Shown here: positions 25,325 through 35,463 of the stretch, piece after piece | Position numbering within the stretch: position 1 is the first letter of the stretch | Layout of the letters: each line of letters starts with the position of its first letter | DNA from: Arthrobacter sp. PvP023 | GTDB lineage: Bacteria > Actinomycetota > Actinomycetes > Actinomycetales > Micrococcaceae | NCBI RefSeq assembly: GCF_017832975.1 | Contig: NZ_JAFIBI010000001.1 | Coordinates: forward strand, 1,860,001 to 1,924,000 | Length of the DNA: 64,000 nt | Direction of reading: 5' to 3' | The notes under the pieces: model-generated | The model's database searches: none | Seen by the model: the letters and a program-made list of their open reading frames with translations, nothing else | Told to the model about the DNA's origin: nothing | Position numbers and translations under genes: made by a program

Positions 25325-26191
25325 TTACGGGAACGACGTAAACGACGCCAGGGCGCTGAGCCGCTTGGCCATGACGTCGATGGCAGGCTGGTTCTGGTCC
25401 ACGCAGACGAATTTCCGGTCCAGCTTCGCGGCGACGGCACCGAGGGTGCCGGAGCCGGCGAAGAAGTCCAGGCACCAGTCACCCGGCCTGCTGGAGGCGG
25501 CCACCACGCGGCGGATCAGGCCCTCGGGCTTCTGCGTCGGGTAGCCGGTCTTCTCCTTGCCGGTGGGGGAGACGATGGTGTGCCACCAGACGTCGGTGGG
25601 CAACTTGCCGAGTTCCCGCTTTTCGGGTGTCACGAGCCCGGGCGCCATGTACGGTTCGCGGTCCACTTCAGCACTGTTGAAGTGGTACTTGGCAGGGTTC
25701 TTGACATACACCAGGATGTTGTCGTGCTTGGTGGGCCAGCGGAACTTGGCCCGGGCTCCGTAGTCGTAGGCCCAGATGATTTCGTTCAGGAAGCACTCCC
25801 GGCCGAAGATGGCGTCCAGCATGACCTTGGCGTAATGGACTTCCCGGTAGTCCAGGTGCAGGTACAGGGTGCCGTCGTCAGCCAGCAGCCGCCACGCCTC
25901 GACGAGCCTGGGCTCCAGGAAGGACCAGTAGTCGCTGAAGGCGTCGTCGTACTTGTGCAGGGCGCCTTTGATCGTGTCGTAGGAGCGGCCCTTGAACCCC
26001 ACGCGGTCGCCGCTGCCTTCAGCGTTGCGGACCATGGTGGTCTGCTGGCGTGTCTGGGCCCGGCCCGTGTTGAAGGGCGGGTCAACGTAGATGAGTGTGA
26101 AGGCGCCGTCCGGCAGCGTGGGGAGGTACTCGGCGTTGTCCGCGTGTACCACCAGGTTGCTGCCGTCCGGCGCCCAGACGGTGTCAGTCAT
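25325..26191 (-). CDS. orphan DNA methyltransferase (DPPFN type)
   Basis: This 288-residue amino-methyltransferase has motif IV, DPPFN, at 37-41 and the SAM-binding motif I, DFFAGSGT, at 242-249. The order IV before I is that of beta-class enzymes, usually N6-adenine methylases. WWHTIVSPTGKEKTGYPTQKPEGLI is the usual region before motif I. No restriction endonuclease gene is adjacent, so it is solitary or epigenetic. It starts 8 bp after the stop of the DEAD-box helicase and is probably cotranscribed with it. There is no Shine-Dalgarno. Confidence 0.87.
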   Translation of the reverse strand: MTDTVWAPDGSNLVVHADNAEYLPTLPDGAFTLIYVDPPFNTGRAQTRQQTTMVRNAEGSGDRVGFKGRSYDTIKGALHKYDDAFSDYWSFLEPRLVEAWRLLADDGTLYLHLDYREVHYAKVMLDAIFGRECFLNEIIWAYDYGARAKFRWPTKHDNILVYVKNPAKYHFNSAEVDREPYMAPGLVTPEKRELGKLPTDVWWHTIVSPTGKEKTGYPTQKPEGLIRRVVAASSRPGDWCLDFFAGSGTLGAVAAKLDRKFVCVDQNQPAIDVMAKRLSALASFTSFP

Positions 26192-26199
26192 TGAGGGGT

Positions 26200-27957
26200 T
26201 TAGGCCTCAGCATTGCCGCGTTGTGCGCCATCCTGCGCTGCGTTACCGCCGCCGACTACTTCGCCATTGCGTCGGCGCGTGCGGGTGCGGCGGCGGGCGC
26301 GGGTTGCCCGGTCCACTTCGGCCGGCGCTGAAGCGGGCGCTGCGGCCACGGGGGCTGCGTCGGCTGCCGGAGCGGCTGCTGCAGCGTTGTCGGAAGAACG
26401 ACGGCGGCGGTCACCCGAACGTCCGCCCTCACGTCCGGCGCCGTCCCGGCTGCCGCCGGCCTCGCTGCGGCGGGAATCGCGTCCGCCGGAGCGGCCGCTG
26501 TCCCGTCCGCCGCCGGTGCTCCCGCCGCGGGCGGTGTCACGTCCGCCGTCCCTTGCGCTGCCGCGCCCGGGCTTCTTGCCGGTCTCGCCCAAGTCCTCGA
26601 GGACCTCGGCGTCGACGCCGGCGAGTACGCGCTTGTCGCGGGGCAGGCGCCCCTTGGTGCCTTCCGGAATGTCCAGTTCCTCATAGAGGTGCGGGGACGA
26701 GGAATAGGTTTCCACCGGCTCCGGCACGCTGAGCCCCAGCGCCTTGTTGATCAGGCCCCAGCGCGGCATGTCGTCCCAGTCGACGAAGGTCACGGCGGTG
26801 CCCTTATTACCGGCGCGGCCGGTGCGGCCAACGCGGTGCAGGTAGATCTTTTCGTCTTCGACGCACTGGTAATTGATGACGTGCGTGACGTCGTCGACGT
26901 CGATGCCGCGGGCGGCGACGTCGGTGGCCACCAGGACGTCAACCTTGTTGTTGCGGAAGGCCCGGAGGGCCTGTTCGCGGGCACCCTGGCCCAGGTCGCC
27001 ATGAATGGCGGCCGCGGCGAACCCGCGGTCCACCAGTTCCTCGGCCACCTTGGCGGCAGTGCGCTTGGTCTTGGTGAAGATGATGGTGCGGCCACGGCCG
27101 CGTGCCTGCAGAATGCGGGCCACGACTTCGATCTTGTCCATGCTGTGTGCACGGTAGATCAACTGGCGGATGTCGCGCTTGGTCAGGCCTTCATCGTCCG
27201 GGTCAGCCGCACGGATGTGCGTGGGCTGGGTCATGTAGCGGCGGGCCATGGCGATGACCGGGCCGGGCATGGTGGCCGAGAACAGCAGGGTCTGGCGGAC
27301 GGCAGGGGTCCCGGCAATCAGTGTCTCGACGTCCGGCAGGAAGCCGAGGTCCAGCATCTCGTCGGCCTCATCGAGGATAACGATCTTGACGTTCTTCAGG
27401 CTCAGGTGCTTCTGCTTGTACAGGTCGATGAGGCGGCCGGGGGTGCCGACAACAATCTCTACGCCCTTCTGCAGGGCATCCACCTGCGGCTCATAGGCGC
27501 GGCCGCCGTAAATGGTGGCAATGCGTGCGTTGCGCTTCCGGGCGGCGTTTTCCAGGTCCTTGGCAACCTGGACGGCGAGCTCCCGGGTGGGAACAATCAC
27601 GAGTGCCTGCGGAGCGCCCGGGACTGCCAGCTTGTCGTAGCCGGGGTCGTCGCGTCCCACCACGCGCTGCAGCGCGGGGATGCCGAAGCCCAGGGTCTTG
27701 CCGGTGCCCGTCTTGGCCTGGCCGATGATGTCGTGGCCGGCGAGGGCCACGGGCAGCGTCATTGCCTGGATGGGGAAGGGGTGGGTGATTCCGGCGTCGG
27801 CCAGGGACTCGACGATGTCGGCCCGGACGTTGTAGTCCGCGAACGATTTCTCCTCGATCTCGTGCGGCTTTTCGTCCGAGATGATGGTCTCTTCCGGCTC
27901 AATCGTTTCAGTGCCGGTTTCGTCGGTCAGAAGTTGGTGCGTATGCAATTCACTCAC
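26200..27957 (-). CDS. DEAD-box ATP-dependent RNA helicase (RhlE-like)
   Basis: The 585-residue helicase remodels structured RNA or ribosome assembly intermediates. It has a Q motif (FPIQAMTLP), Walker A AKTGTGKT with K87, DEAD at 196-199, SAT in LLFSATMP, and the C-terminal ARGIDVDDVTHV and HRVGRTGRAG motifs. From about residue 430 the tail becomes Arg/Gly/Ser-rich and then Ala-rich with an RRRTRTRRRNG patch, typical of RNA-binding extensions. Its position near the ferritin-like, TetR and MoeZ genes matches mycobacterial rhlE. GTG start; AAGGA upstream. Confidence 0.92.
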   Translation of the reverse strand: MSELHTHQLLTDETGTETIEPEETIISDEKPHEIEEKSFADYNVRADIVESLADAGITHPFPIQAMTLPVALAGHDIIGQAKTGTGKTLGFGIPALQRVVGRDDPGYDKLAVPGAPQALVIVPTRELAVQVAKDLENAARKRNARIATIYGGRAYEPQVDALQKGVEIVVGTPGRLIDLYKQKHLSLKNVKIVILDEADEMLDLGFLPDVETLIAGTPAVRQTLLFSATMPGPVIAMARRYMTQPTHIRAADPDDEGLTKRDIRQLIYRAHSMDKIEVVARILQARGRGRTIIFTKTKRTAAKVAEELVDRGFAAAAIHGDLGQGAREQALRAFRNNKVDVLVATDVAARGIDVDDVTHVINYQCVEDEKIYLHRVGRTGRAGNKGTAVTFVDWDDMPRWGLINKALGLSVPEPVETYSSSPHLYEELDIPEGTKGRLPRDKRVLAGVDAEVLEDLGETGKKPGRGSARDGGRDTARGGSTGGGRDSGRSGGRDSRRSEAGGSRDGAGREGGRSGDRRRRSSDNAAAAAPAADAAPVAAAPASAPAEVDRATRARRRTRTRRRNGEVVGGGNAAQDGAQRGNAEA

Positions 27958-28256
27958 AGGGGAGTTTCCTTATTCATTTGGGCATTGGCGCTGCTTGCTC
28001 AACGGGGCCGGCCGCGAGGCCGTTCCGGAGCACGCTCGGGCGCGCAAGCAAATCCAGTGGAAGCCGATCGCGGGCTATCTAAATGCTGGCACTGGGGACC
28101 AGCGGGCGTATCTCAAGATCGCGTAGGGGCGGGCTTGTTGAATTCAAAAATCATGGAAATCAACGACCGGGCATCCATTACTACCCCCTCAGTCTAGCTG
28201 TTGACCGCAACCATCACCGACTGACGCCCCGGACGCGGTCCACAATCAGCCGGCAG
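27958..28256 (-). promoter_or_regulatory. long 5' leader region of the helicase gene
   Basis: This is a 299-bp gap without a supported gene. On the minus strand TAGACT (28196-28191) is a good -10 candidate and would give a leader of about 230 bases, ending in AAGGA before the GTG. TTGAATTCAA (28138-28147) is a perfect 10-bp palindrome. Long leaders are common in cold-induced RNA helicase genes. I see no recognised riboswitch. Confidence 0.4.
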
Positions 28257-29735
28257 TCACTCCACCAGTTCAAGCCGGATCACGCGCGTGCGGATGTCCG
28301 ACGAGATCAGCCTGACCCGGACCGTGGTGCCGGATTCGAGTTCGCCGGGGCACCGGGCCGTCACCGCAGGGTCCGCGATCTGGATGATCCCGGACGGGCC
28401 GTTGCCGTTCCCGTTGCCGCCGTTCCCGTTCCCGTTGGGCTTGCCCGGCTTCGACCCGGAGATGACGACGGCGTCAAACTCCTGTCCGATGTGGTTGACG
28501 AGGAGGGCAGCCTCCACCGTATCCAGGGCCAGCCGTTCCATCCTCGCTGCCAGCTGGTCCGAGGCCCCCATGATTTCCGGCAGCGAGGGAAGTGCTTCCC
28601 GGGCCCAGTCGGGAACCGCGGTGCCGTTGCTCAGCGCTTCACAGATCACCAGGACGAAGCGGTCGATCAGGCGGCGGAGTGGTGCCGTGGTGTGCGCATA
28701 CGCGGCCCCGATGGCCGACTGGACGGCGTCCTCCGGCACTGTGCCGTCAAAGGGCGTGTACCCGGCGCCCCGGAACAGCATTCCGGCGGAGTGCAGGATG
28801 GCCAGCTGCCGGGGGTCGGTGGGATCAAGTGAACGCAGGTACTCGCCGTAGCTGGCCTCACCGTCCCACGGCCTGCCGAGCGCCTTTGTCTGCCGCTTGA
28901 AGTGCAGGAGAGACCGTTCGTCCGGGGCGGGCATGGTCCTCAGGATCCCAACCTTGCCCTCGAGCATAAGGTCAGCCGCAGCCATGCCGGTCATGAGCGA
29001 AATCTGGGCGTTCCAGTCCTCCACGGGCAGGGGTGGCGCCGCCACGATGCGGTAGCCGCCGTCGGGCAGCTGTTCGATTTCCTGTTCCGGCATGTTGAGG
29101 CTGGCGCCGCCGCGGAGCCGTTCCAGTTCCACGCGCTTGATCCCCACCTCCCTGAGGAGCAGGAGGACGGGGGCGGCACTGCCGGAATCCAGTTCGGCCT
29201 GGACGCCCTTATAGTTGAGCTTCGCCCGGCTCCGGATCCTGGCCCGGCGCACCAGCACCGACTCCACGCGGGCCGTCGCATCCAGGTCGAACTCCCACAC
29301 GAAGGCGCCGCACAACTGGCCGGCGAGGAGGCTGCCGGCCTGCTCGCTAATGGCTTCGGGGTGCAGGGGAATCCGCCCGTCCGGGGCGTAGAACGTCTGC
29401 CCCCGGCGGCGCGTCTCGGCGTCGAGCGCTCCTCCCGGCGCCACGAAGGACGGCACGTCGGCGATGGCGTAGAAAACCTTGTACCCGTCGCCTGACCGCT
29501 CGATGAAGAGGGCCTGATCCAGGTCAGTGGAAGAAGGGGGATCGATGGTCACGAAGCCCACGTCGGTGAGGTCAAGGTCAGGCATCTTGTGCTCCGCAAT
29601 GGCCGCCAGCGCATCCCGCAGGACATCATCGGGGAAGGGCCCGGGCAGCTCCAACTCCGTGCGCAGCGCGTTCAGCGCCTCGGCCAGGCGGTTGGTCTGT
29701 TCGTGGACACTTGGAGTCAGATGATGATGTGACAC
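28257..29735 (-). CDS. RNB-domain ribonuclease (RNase II/R family)
   Basis: This 492-residue 3'-5' exoribonuclease-like protein has the catalytic RNB motif VTIDPPSSTDLDQALFIE (about 75-92) and TAPLRRLIDRFV (about 340). It is short: there is no N-terminal cold-shock pair and only a remnant S1-like C-terminus containing a Gly/Asn run (NGNGNGGNGNGNG). GTG at 29735 is chosen because TAATCT lies 7 bases upstream; an earlier ATG would overlap the divergent gene. RNA degradation is likely, but the substrate range is unknown. Confidence 0.85.
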   Translation of the reverse strand: MSHHHLTPSVHEQTNRLAEALNALRTELELPGPFPDDVLRDALAAIAEHKMPDLDLTDVGFVTIDPPSSTDLDQALFIERSGDGYKVFYAIADVPSFVAPGGALDAETRRRGQTFYAPDGRIPLHPEAISEQAGSLLAGQLCGAFVWEFDLDATARVESVLVRRARIRSRAKLNYKGVQAELDSGSAAPVLLLLREVGIKRVELERLRGGASLNMPEQEIEQLPDGGYRIVAAPPLPVEDWNAQISLMTGMAAADLMLEGKVGILRTMPAPDERSLLHFKRQTKALGRPWDGEASYGEYLRSLDPTDPRQLAILHSAGMLFRGAGYTPFDGTVPEDAVQSAIGAAYAHTTAPLRRLIDRFVLVICEALSNGTAVPDWAREALPSLPEIMGASDQLAARMERLALDTVEAALLVNHIGQEFDAVVISGSKPGKPNGNGNGGNGNGNGPSGIIQIADPAVTARCPGELESGTTVRVRLISSDIRTRVIRLELVE

Positions 29736-29748
29736 GAAAGTCAGATTA
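29736..29748 (-). promoter_or_regulatory. -10 box of the RNB gene, leaderless
   Basis: TAATCT on the minus strand is followed by GACTTTC and GTG. It lies 17 bp from the opposing TAGTCT box of the next gene, so the two promoters overlap. Confidence 0.55.
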
Positions 29749-29764
29749 GCTCTATTTGCGCCAT

Positions 29765-29776
29765 TAGTCTTGGACG
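29765..29776 (+). promoter_or_regulatory. -10 box of the ferritin-like gene, leaderless
   Basis: TAGTCT is followed by TGGACG and ATG. Confidence 0.6.
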
Positions 29777-30451
29777 ATGAGCTCATCTCCGGCCGACACG
29801 GCTCGCCACAACCGCTTCATCGCAGGCCTGTTCGGAATGATGGCCTACGGCGAGCTCTCAGCCTTCGAGAGATTCGCCGCTGACGCGCGGTATTCGCCCA
29901 CCCTCCACGACCGGGCCGTGCTCGGCAGGATTGCCGTGGTGGAGTTCCGGCACTACGAGTTGGTGAGCGCCCGCCTGGAGGCCATGGGGATCGACGCCGA
30001 GGATGCCATGCTGCCGTTCCAGGCAGCCGTGGACTATTTCCATTCGCGGACGCGCCCGGCCGACTGGTACGAATCACTGATGGAGGCCTACGTGATCGAT
30101 ACCGTATCAGCCGACTTCTACCGGGCCATCTCCCGCCAACTTGACGCCGGAACGCGGGACGTCATCGAACAGATCCAGGCTTCCGACGAGACAACGGAAG
30201 TCCTCCGCGAACGGCTGAGGAGTGCCCTCGCCGATGATCCCAGGCTGGCTTCCAGGCTTGCACTCTGGGGCAGGCGGCTACTGGGCGAAGCGCTGACCCA
30301 GGCGCAGCGGGTCAGTTGCGAACATGCCTTCCCGGGAAGCCTGACCGGTGGCGGGGACAGCGCTGCTGCGAAAGAGCTGGTCAGCGGGCTGATCGCGGGG
30401 CTGGCGGAGAAGCATTCCAGCCGGATGAGGCAGCTCGGCCTGACCGGATAG
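29777..30451 (+). CDS. ferritin-like fold protein
   Basis: The 224-residue all-helical protein has Glu/His residues spaced as in four-helix diiron proteins: GELSAFERFA, VVEFRHYELVSARL, ESLMEAYVIDT. It is similar in plan to the MiaE-like proteins found beside rhlE in actinobacteria. Whether it hydroxylates a tRNA or has another role is not known. It diverges from the RNase gene across 41 bp. The gene ends one base before thiE begins its convergent reading. Confidence 0.72.
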   Translation: MSSSPADTARHNRFIAGLFGMMAYGELSAFERFAADARYSPTLHDRAVLGRIAVVEFRHYELVSARLEAMGIDAEDAMLPFQAAVDYFHSRTRPADWYESLMEAYVIDTVSADFYRAISRQLDAGTRDVIEQIQASDETTEVLRERLRSALADDPRLASRLALWGRRLLGEALTQAQRVSCEHAFPGSLTGGGDSAAAKELVSGLIAGLAEKHSSRMRQLGLTG

Positions 30452-31153
30452 TCAGGATGCGCCGGCGTCGAGCGCTGCCAGCAGCGAGCTCGCGGCTGCG
30501 GCGGGGTCATCGGCCTCGGTGATGGCGCGGACCACCACGATCCGCTGCGCTCCTGCCGCCACCACCTGCTCAACGTTGCCCAGGTCGATGCCGCCGATGG
30601 CGAACCACGGCAGCGGCGCTCCGTCAACGCTTGCCCCCGCAGCGCTGCCGGTTGTTTCGCCGGTGGCCTCTGCCGCATAACGGACGAGGTCGAGGCCGAC
30701 GGCGGCACGGCCCGGCTTCGTGGGAGTGGCCCACACCGGCCCGACGCAGAAATAATCCAGGCCCCCGGCACCACCGGATGCGGCGATGGCGGCGTCGATC
30801 TGCCCGGGGCTGTGCGTCGACAGGCCGATCACGGCCTCACCGCCAAGGAACTTCCGGGCGGACGCCAGGGGGAGGTCCTTCTGCCCGACATGAAGCACCG
30901 GGGCACCGGAGAGCGAGGCGATGTCCGCGCGGTCGTTGACCGACCACAGACGGCCGTGGCGGCGGGCCGCGGCTTCCAGTACTTCGAGCAGCTCGAGCTC
31001 CTCGGCCGCTTCCAGGCCCTTGTCGCGGAGCTGGATGATGTCCACGCCGCCTGCGTAGGCGGCATCGACGAAGTCGGCGAAATCGCCCCGCTCGGTGCGG
31101 GCATCAGTGCAGAGGTACAGGCGGGCATCGGTAAGGAGAGCTTGCTCGGTCAT
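30452..31153 (-). CDS. thiE: thiamine-phosphate synthase
   Basis: The 233-residue TIM-barrel enzyme joins HMP-PP and thiazole phosphate to give thiamine phosphate. Motifs: [16 protein letters not shown] (pyrophosphate/thiazole pocket), [51 protein letters not shown] and [10 protein letters not shown]. It diverges from the thiO-thiS-thiG unit. TAGGCT stands 6 bases before the ATG, so the thiE mRNA appears leaderless and free of the TPP riboswitch that precedes thiO. Confidence 0.92.
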   Translation of the reverse strand: MTEQALLTDARLYLCTDARTERGDFADFVDAAYAGGVDIIQLRDKGLEAAEELELLEVLEAAARRHGRLWSVNDRADIASLSGAPVLHVGQKDLPLASARKFLGGEAVIGLSTHSPGQIDAAIAASGGAGGLDYFCVGPVWATPTKPGRAAVGLDLVRYAAEATGETTGSAAGASVDGAPLPWFAIGGIDLGNVEQVVAAGAQRIVVVRAITEADDPAAAASSLLAALDAGAS

Positions 31154-31165
31154 GGCACAAGCCTA
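31154..31165 (-). promoter_or_regulatory. -10 box of thiE, leaderless
   Basis: TAGGCT on the minus strand is followed by TGTGCC and ATG. It lies 7 bp from the plus-strand TAAACT box of the riboswitch transcript. Confidence 0.6.
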
Positions 31166-31172
31166 GTTCCCC

Positions 31173-31178
31173 TAAACT
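31173..31178 (+). promoter_or_regulatory. -10 box of the thiO operon
   Basis: TAAACT would place the transcription start near 31185, right at the 5' edge of the TPP aptamer. Confidence 0.5.
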
Positions 31179-31183
31179 GGGGG

Positions 31184-31284
31184 AGTACCGCGGGAGCCCG
31201 CCGCAGCTGTCACAAAGCTGCAGGGCTGAGAGGGCGTCAGAGCCGACCGCTTGACCTGATCCGGTTAGTACCGGCGTAGGGAAG
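31184..31284 (+). ncRNA. TPP riboswitch (THI element)
   Basis: The conserved blocks are present in order: CGGGAGCCCG on the 5' side, GGGCTGAGAGGGCG (the THI box), then GACCGCTTGACCTGATCCGG, TTAGTACCGGCGTAGGGAAGG. The variable arm GCAGCTGTCACAAAGCTGC forms a small hairpin. The last bases contain the ribosome binding site of thiO, so control is most likely by sequestration of translation initiation on thiamine pyrophosphate binding. Confidence 0.95.
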
Positions 31285-31291
31285 GATGACA

Positions 31292-33698
<2,407 letters not shown>

Positions 33699-33721
33699 GC
33701 GTACCATCCAAGGAGCCAGCG

Positions 33722-34105
33722 GTGACAGGCACGGAAGACACTCTTAGCCAAACCCAGATTGACGCCGCACTCGCAGAGCTGCCCGACTGGCGGTACCAAT
33801 CCGGTGGTCTGGTGACCGTCTTCAAGGCACCGACCGCGGCAGCTGCGCTTGAGCTGATTGCCGCCGTCGGGCGCCTGGCCGAGGAACAAAACCACCACCC
33901 GGACCTGGACTGGCGCTACAACAGGGTGTTCATCCGCTTCACCTCACACGACGCCGGTACGCAGGTGACAGGGCGGGACGTCGCCGCCGCGGCGGCCGTC
34001 AGCGCCGCTGCCGCCGTCGTGGAAGCTGTGGCCGTTCCAGCCAAGTACCCGCCCGGCGCCTCAAGTACGGCGCCTCAAGTACTTAGAGCCGCAGCGCCGC
34101 GGTGA
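33722..34105 (+). CDS. pterin-4a-carbinolamine dehydratase
   Basis: The 127-residue PCD/DCoH-family protein carries the diagnostic EEQNHHPDLDWRYNRV. The family dehydrates 4a-hydroxytetrahydropterins; free-living homologues without an aromatic hydroxylase partner may act in molybdopterin or other pterin metabolism. GTG start with AAGGAG upstream. The C-terminal tail is altered by a 14-bp tandem duplication: without the second copy the frame would end at TAG after GASST, while the present reading adds eight residues and runs 23 bp into the convergent membrane gene. Confidence 0.85.
   Translation: MTGTEDTLSQTQIDAALAELPDWRYQSGGLVTVFKAPTAAAALELIAAVGRLAEEQNHHPDLDWRYNRVFIRFTSHDAGTQVTGRDVAAAAAVSAAAAVVEAVAVPAKYPPGASSTAPQVLRAAAPR
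34055..34082. repeat. 14-bp perfect tandem duplication
   Basis: GGCGCCTCAAGTAC occurs twice without a gap at the 3' end of the pterin dehydratase gene. As 14 is not a multiple of three, the second copy changes the reading frame and removes an earlier TAG. Confidence 0.95.
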
Positions 34106-34385
34106 GCTCCTTCGTGTCATGCAGGGAACGCTTCCGGCCCAGGTACACCGCGGCGGCAAGAGCCGCCCCGGTGCCCAGGACCATGGGCAGCACCCACGGA
34201 ATCCACGTCAGGCCGGGCTGGTAACCAAGCCCTGCGGCCATGAAGATGATCCAGCTCAGCATCCCCACGGCGGTGGCCACGCCTGCCGGCATGCCGATGC
34301 CGTACTTCGCATGCCGCCTGTCGTTGGCCCAGACAACAAAGCCTGCGGCCACAGTCACGAGGGCCACGATTACCAGGGAAAGCAT
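34083..34385 (-). CDS. small integral membrane protein
   Basis: The 100-residue protein has three hydrophobic segments (LSLVIVALVTVAAGFVVWA, GVATAVGMLSWIIFMAAGLG, WVLPMVLGTGAALAAAVYL) and a charged C-terminus. It is not recognised beyond that. ATG has AAGGAG about 9 bases upstream. It is the last gene of a TetR-DUF3107-membrane protein run and its end overlaps the convergent pterin dehydratase. Confidence 0.7.
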   Translation of the reverse strand: MLSLVIVALVTVAAGFVVWANDRRHAKYGIGMPAGVATAVGMLSWIIFMAAGLGYQPGLTWIPWVLPMVLGTGAALAAAVYLGRKRSLHDTKELTAALRL

Positions 34386-34434
34386 TCAGCGAACTCCTTG
34401 CTGCAGGGCGTTTCGGGACAGGTGAAACGGTGGC

Positions 34435-34659
34435 TTAGAGCTGGCCGAATCCGACGCGGCGGGCCTCCTCGGCGCCGATCTCAACGTAACCCAGGACGTT
34501 GGCGGGAATGAGGATCACACGGCCCTTTTCGTCAGTCAGGCGCAGTTCGGACCCCTTGGTGATGGATTCCTCGACGAGCTTTGCTACCGCGTCAGCATCC
34601 TGAGCCGATTCCAGCACAATTTCGCGGCCAATGTTCTGAATGCCGATCTTTACTTCCAC
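34435..34659 (-). CDS. DUF3107 family protein
   Basis: This 74-residue protein is conserved across actinobacteria (MEVKIGIQNIGREIVLES, then ILIPANVLGYVEIG, ending VGFG). The mycobacterial homologue is a small secreted or antigenic protein next to the same TetR gene, as I recall. Function unknown. GTG start with GAGG upstream. A TAGACT at 34713-34708, overlapping the TetR stop, may be its own -10 box. Confidence 0.87.
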   Translation of the reverse strand: MEVKIGIQNIGREIVLESAQDADAVAKLVEESITKGSELRLTDEKGRVILIPANVLGYVEIGAEEARRVGFGQL

Positions 34660-34710
34660 AGCGAGGCCTCCCAGCCAATCAAAGTTCTAAAGGTGTTCTC
34701 TATTTGTAGT

Positions 34711-35397
34711 CTAGGTTTCCTTGGGAAAGCGCGAGATTCCGCGCCAAGCTAAACGATAGATCAGGTCACTGGCCACATCGAGGTCCAGGTTTCCATCGGT
34801 TTCAAGCCAGTAGCGTGCACTGACCTGCGCCATTCCGGCGAGTCCGCGCCCCAGCAACTGGGCCTCCAGCATAGGGAGCTTGGTGTCCTCGGCGATTACC
34901 CGCGCAATGGCGTCGGCAAAAGTCTTGTTGAATGTTTCGAGCCTGGAACTGACGTCGCTGTCATTGATCAGGTCCGATTCAAACACCAGGCGGTGCGCCT
35001 GGTCATCGCTGGCAATGAAGTGATAGTAGGCGCGCATGACCGCCTGGACGCGTTCGTCGTTGTCGTCGGTGGAATTCAGTGCGCCCATCATGAGCTCGGT
35101 CAGAGCACTCAGGTGGCTGTCCAGCAGGGCGAGGTAGAGCTCGCGTTTGGAAGGGAAGTGCTGGTACAGCACCGGTTTGCTGACATGGGCCGTCTCAGCG
35201 ATCTCGTCCATGGCAGCACCGTGGTACCCGTTGGCCACAAAAACTTCCTGGGCGGCTGCCAGCAACTGGGCGCGTCGTTCGTCACGCGGGAGCCGCGCCG
35301 AACGCGCACCGCCGGCCCGCGCTGGTCCCGCGGCTGCCTTCCCGGCCTGTGTCCGATCAACCGGTGCCTGATGAACCACTGTTGGCCTTCTTTCCAT
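34711..35397 (-). CDS. TetR family transcriptional regulator
   Basis: The 228-residue regulator has an N-terminal Pro/Ala/Arg-rich extension of about 40 residues, then the HTH MDEIAETAHVSKPVLYQHFPSKRELYLALL (about 63-92). This is the conserved actinobacterial TetR that sits divergent from moeZ and upstream of DUF3107. The target is not known; the divergent moeZ promoter (66 bp gap) and its own operon are the nearest candidates. Confidence 0.88.
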   Translation of the reverse strand: MERRPTVVHQAPVDRTQAGKAAAGPARAGGARSARLPRDERRAQLLAAAQEVFVANGYHGAAMDEIAETAHVSKPVLYQHFPSKRELYLALLDSHLSALTELMMGALNSTDDNDERVQAVMRAYYHFIASDDQAHRLVFESDLINDSDVSSRLETFNKTFADAIARVIAEDTKLPMLEAQLLGRGLAGMAQVSARYWLETDGNLDLDVASDLIYRLAWRGISRFPKET

Positions 35398-35463
35398 TGC
35401 AGTTACCTACACTTTACGCGCGGGTAATATGACCTTGCGGCATCTTCGGGCATACATTGAAGT

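Noticed and set aside
28153-28197. A 14-codon ORF (ATG to TAG) between the helicase and RNase genes
   Set aside because: No ribosome site, and its end coincides with the probable -10 box of the helicase on the other strand.
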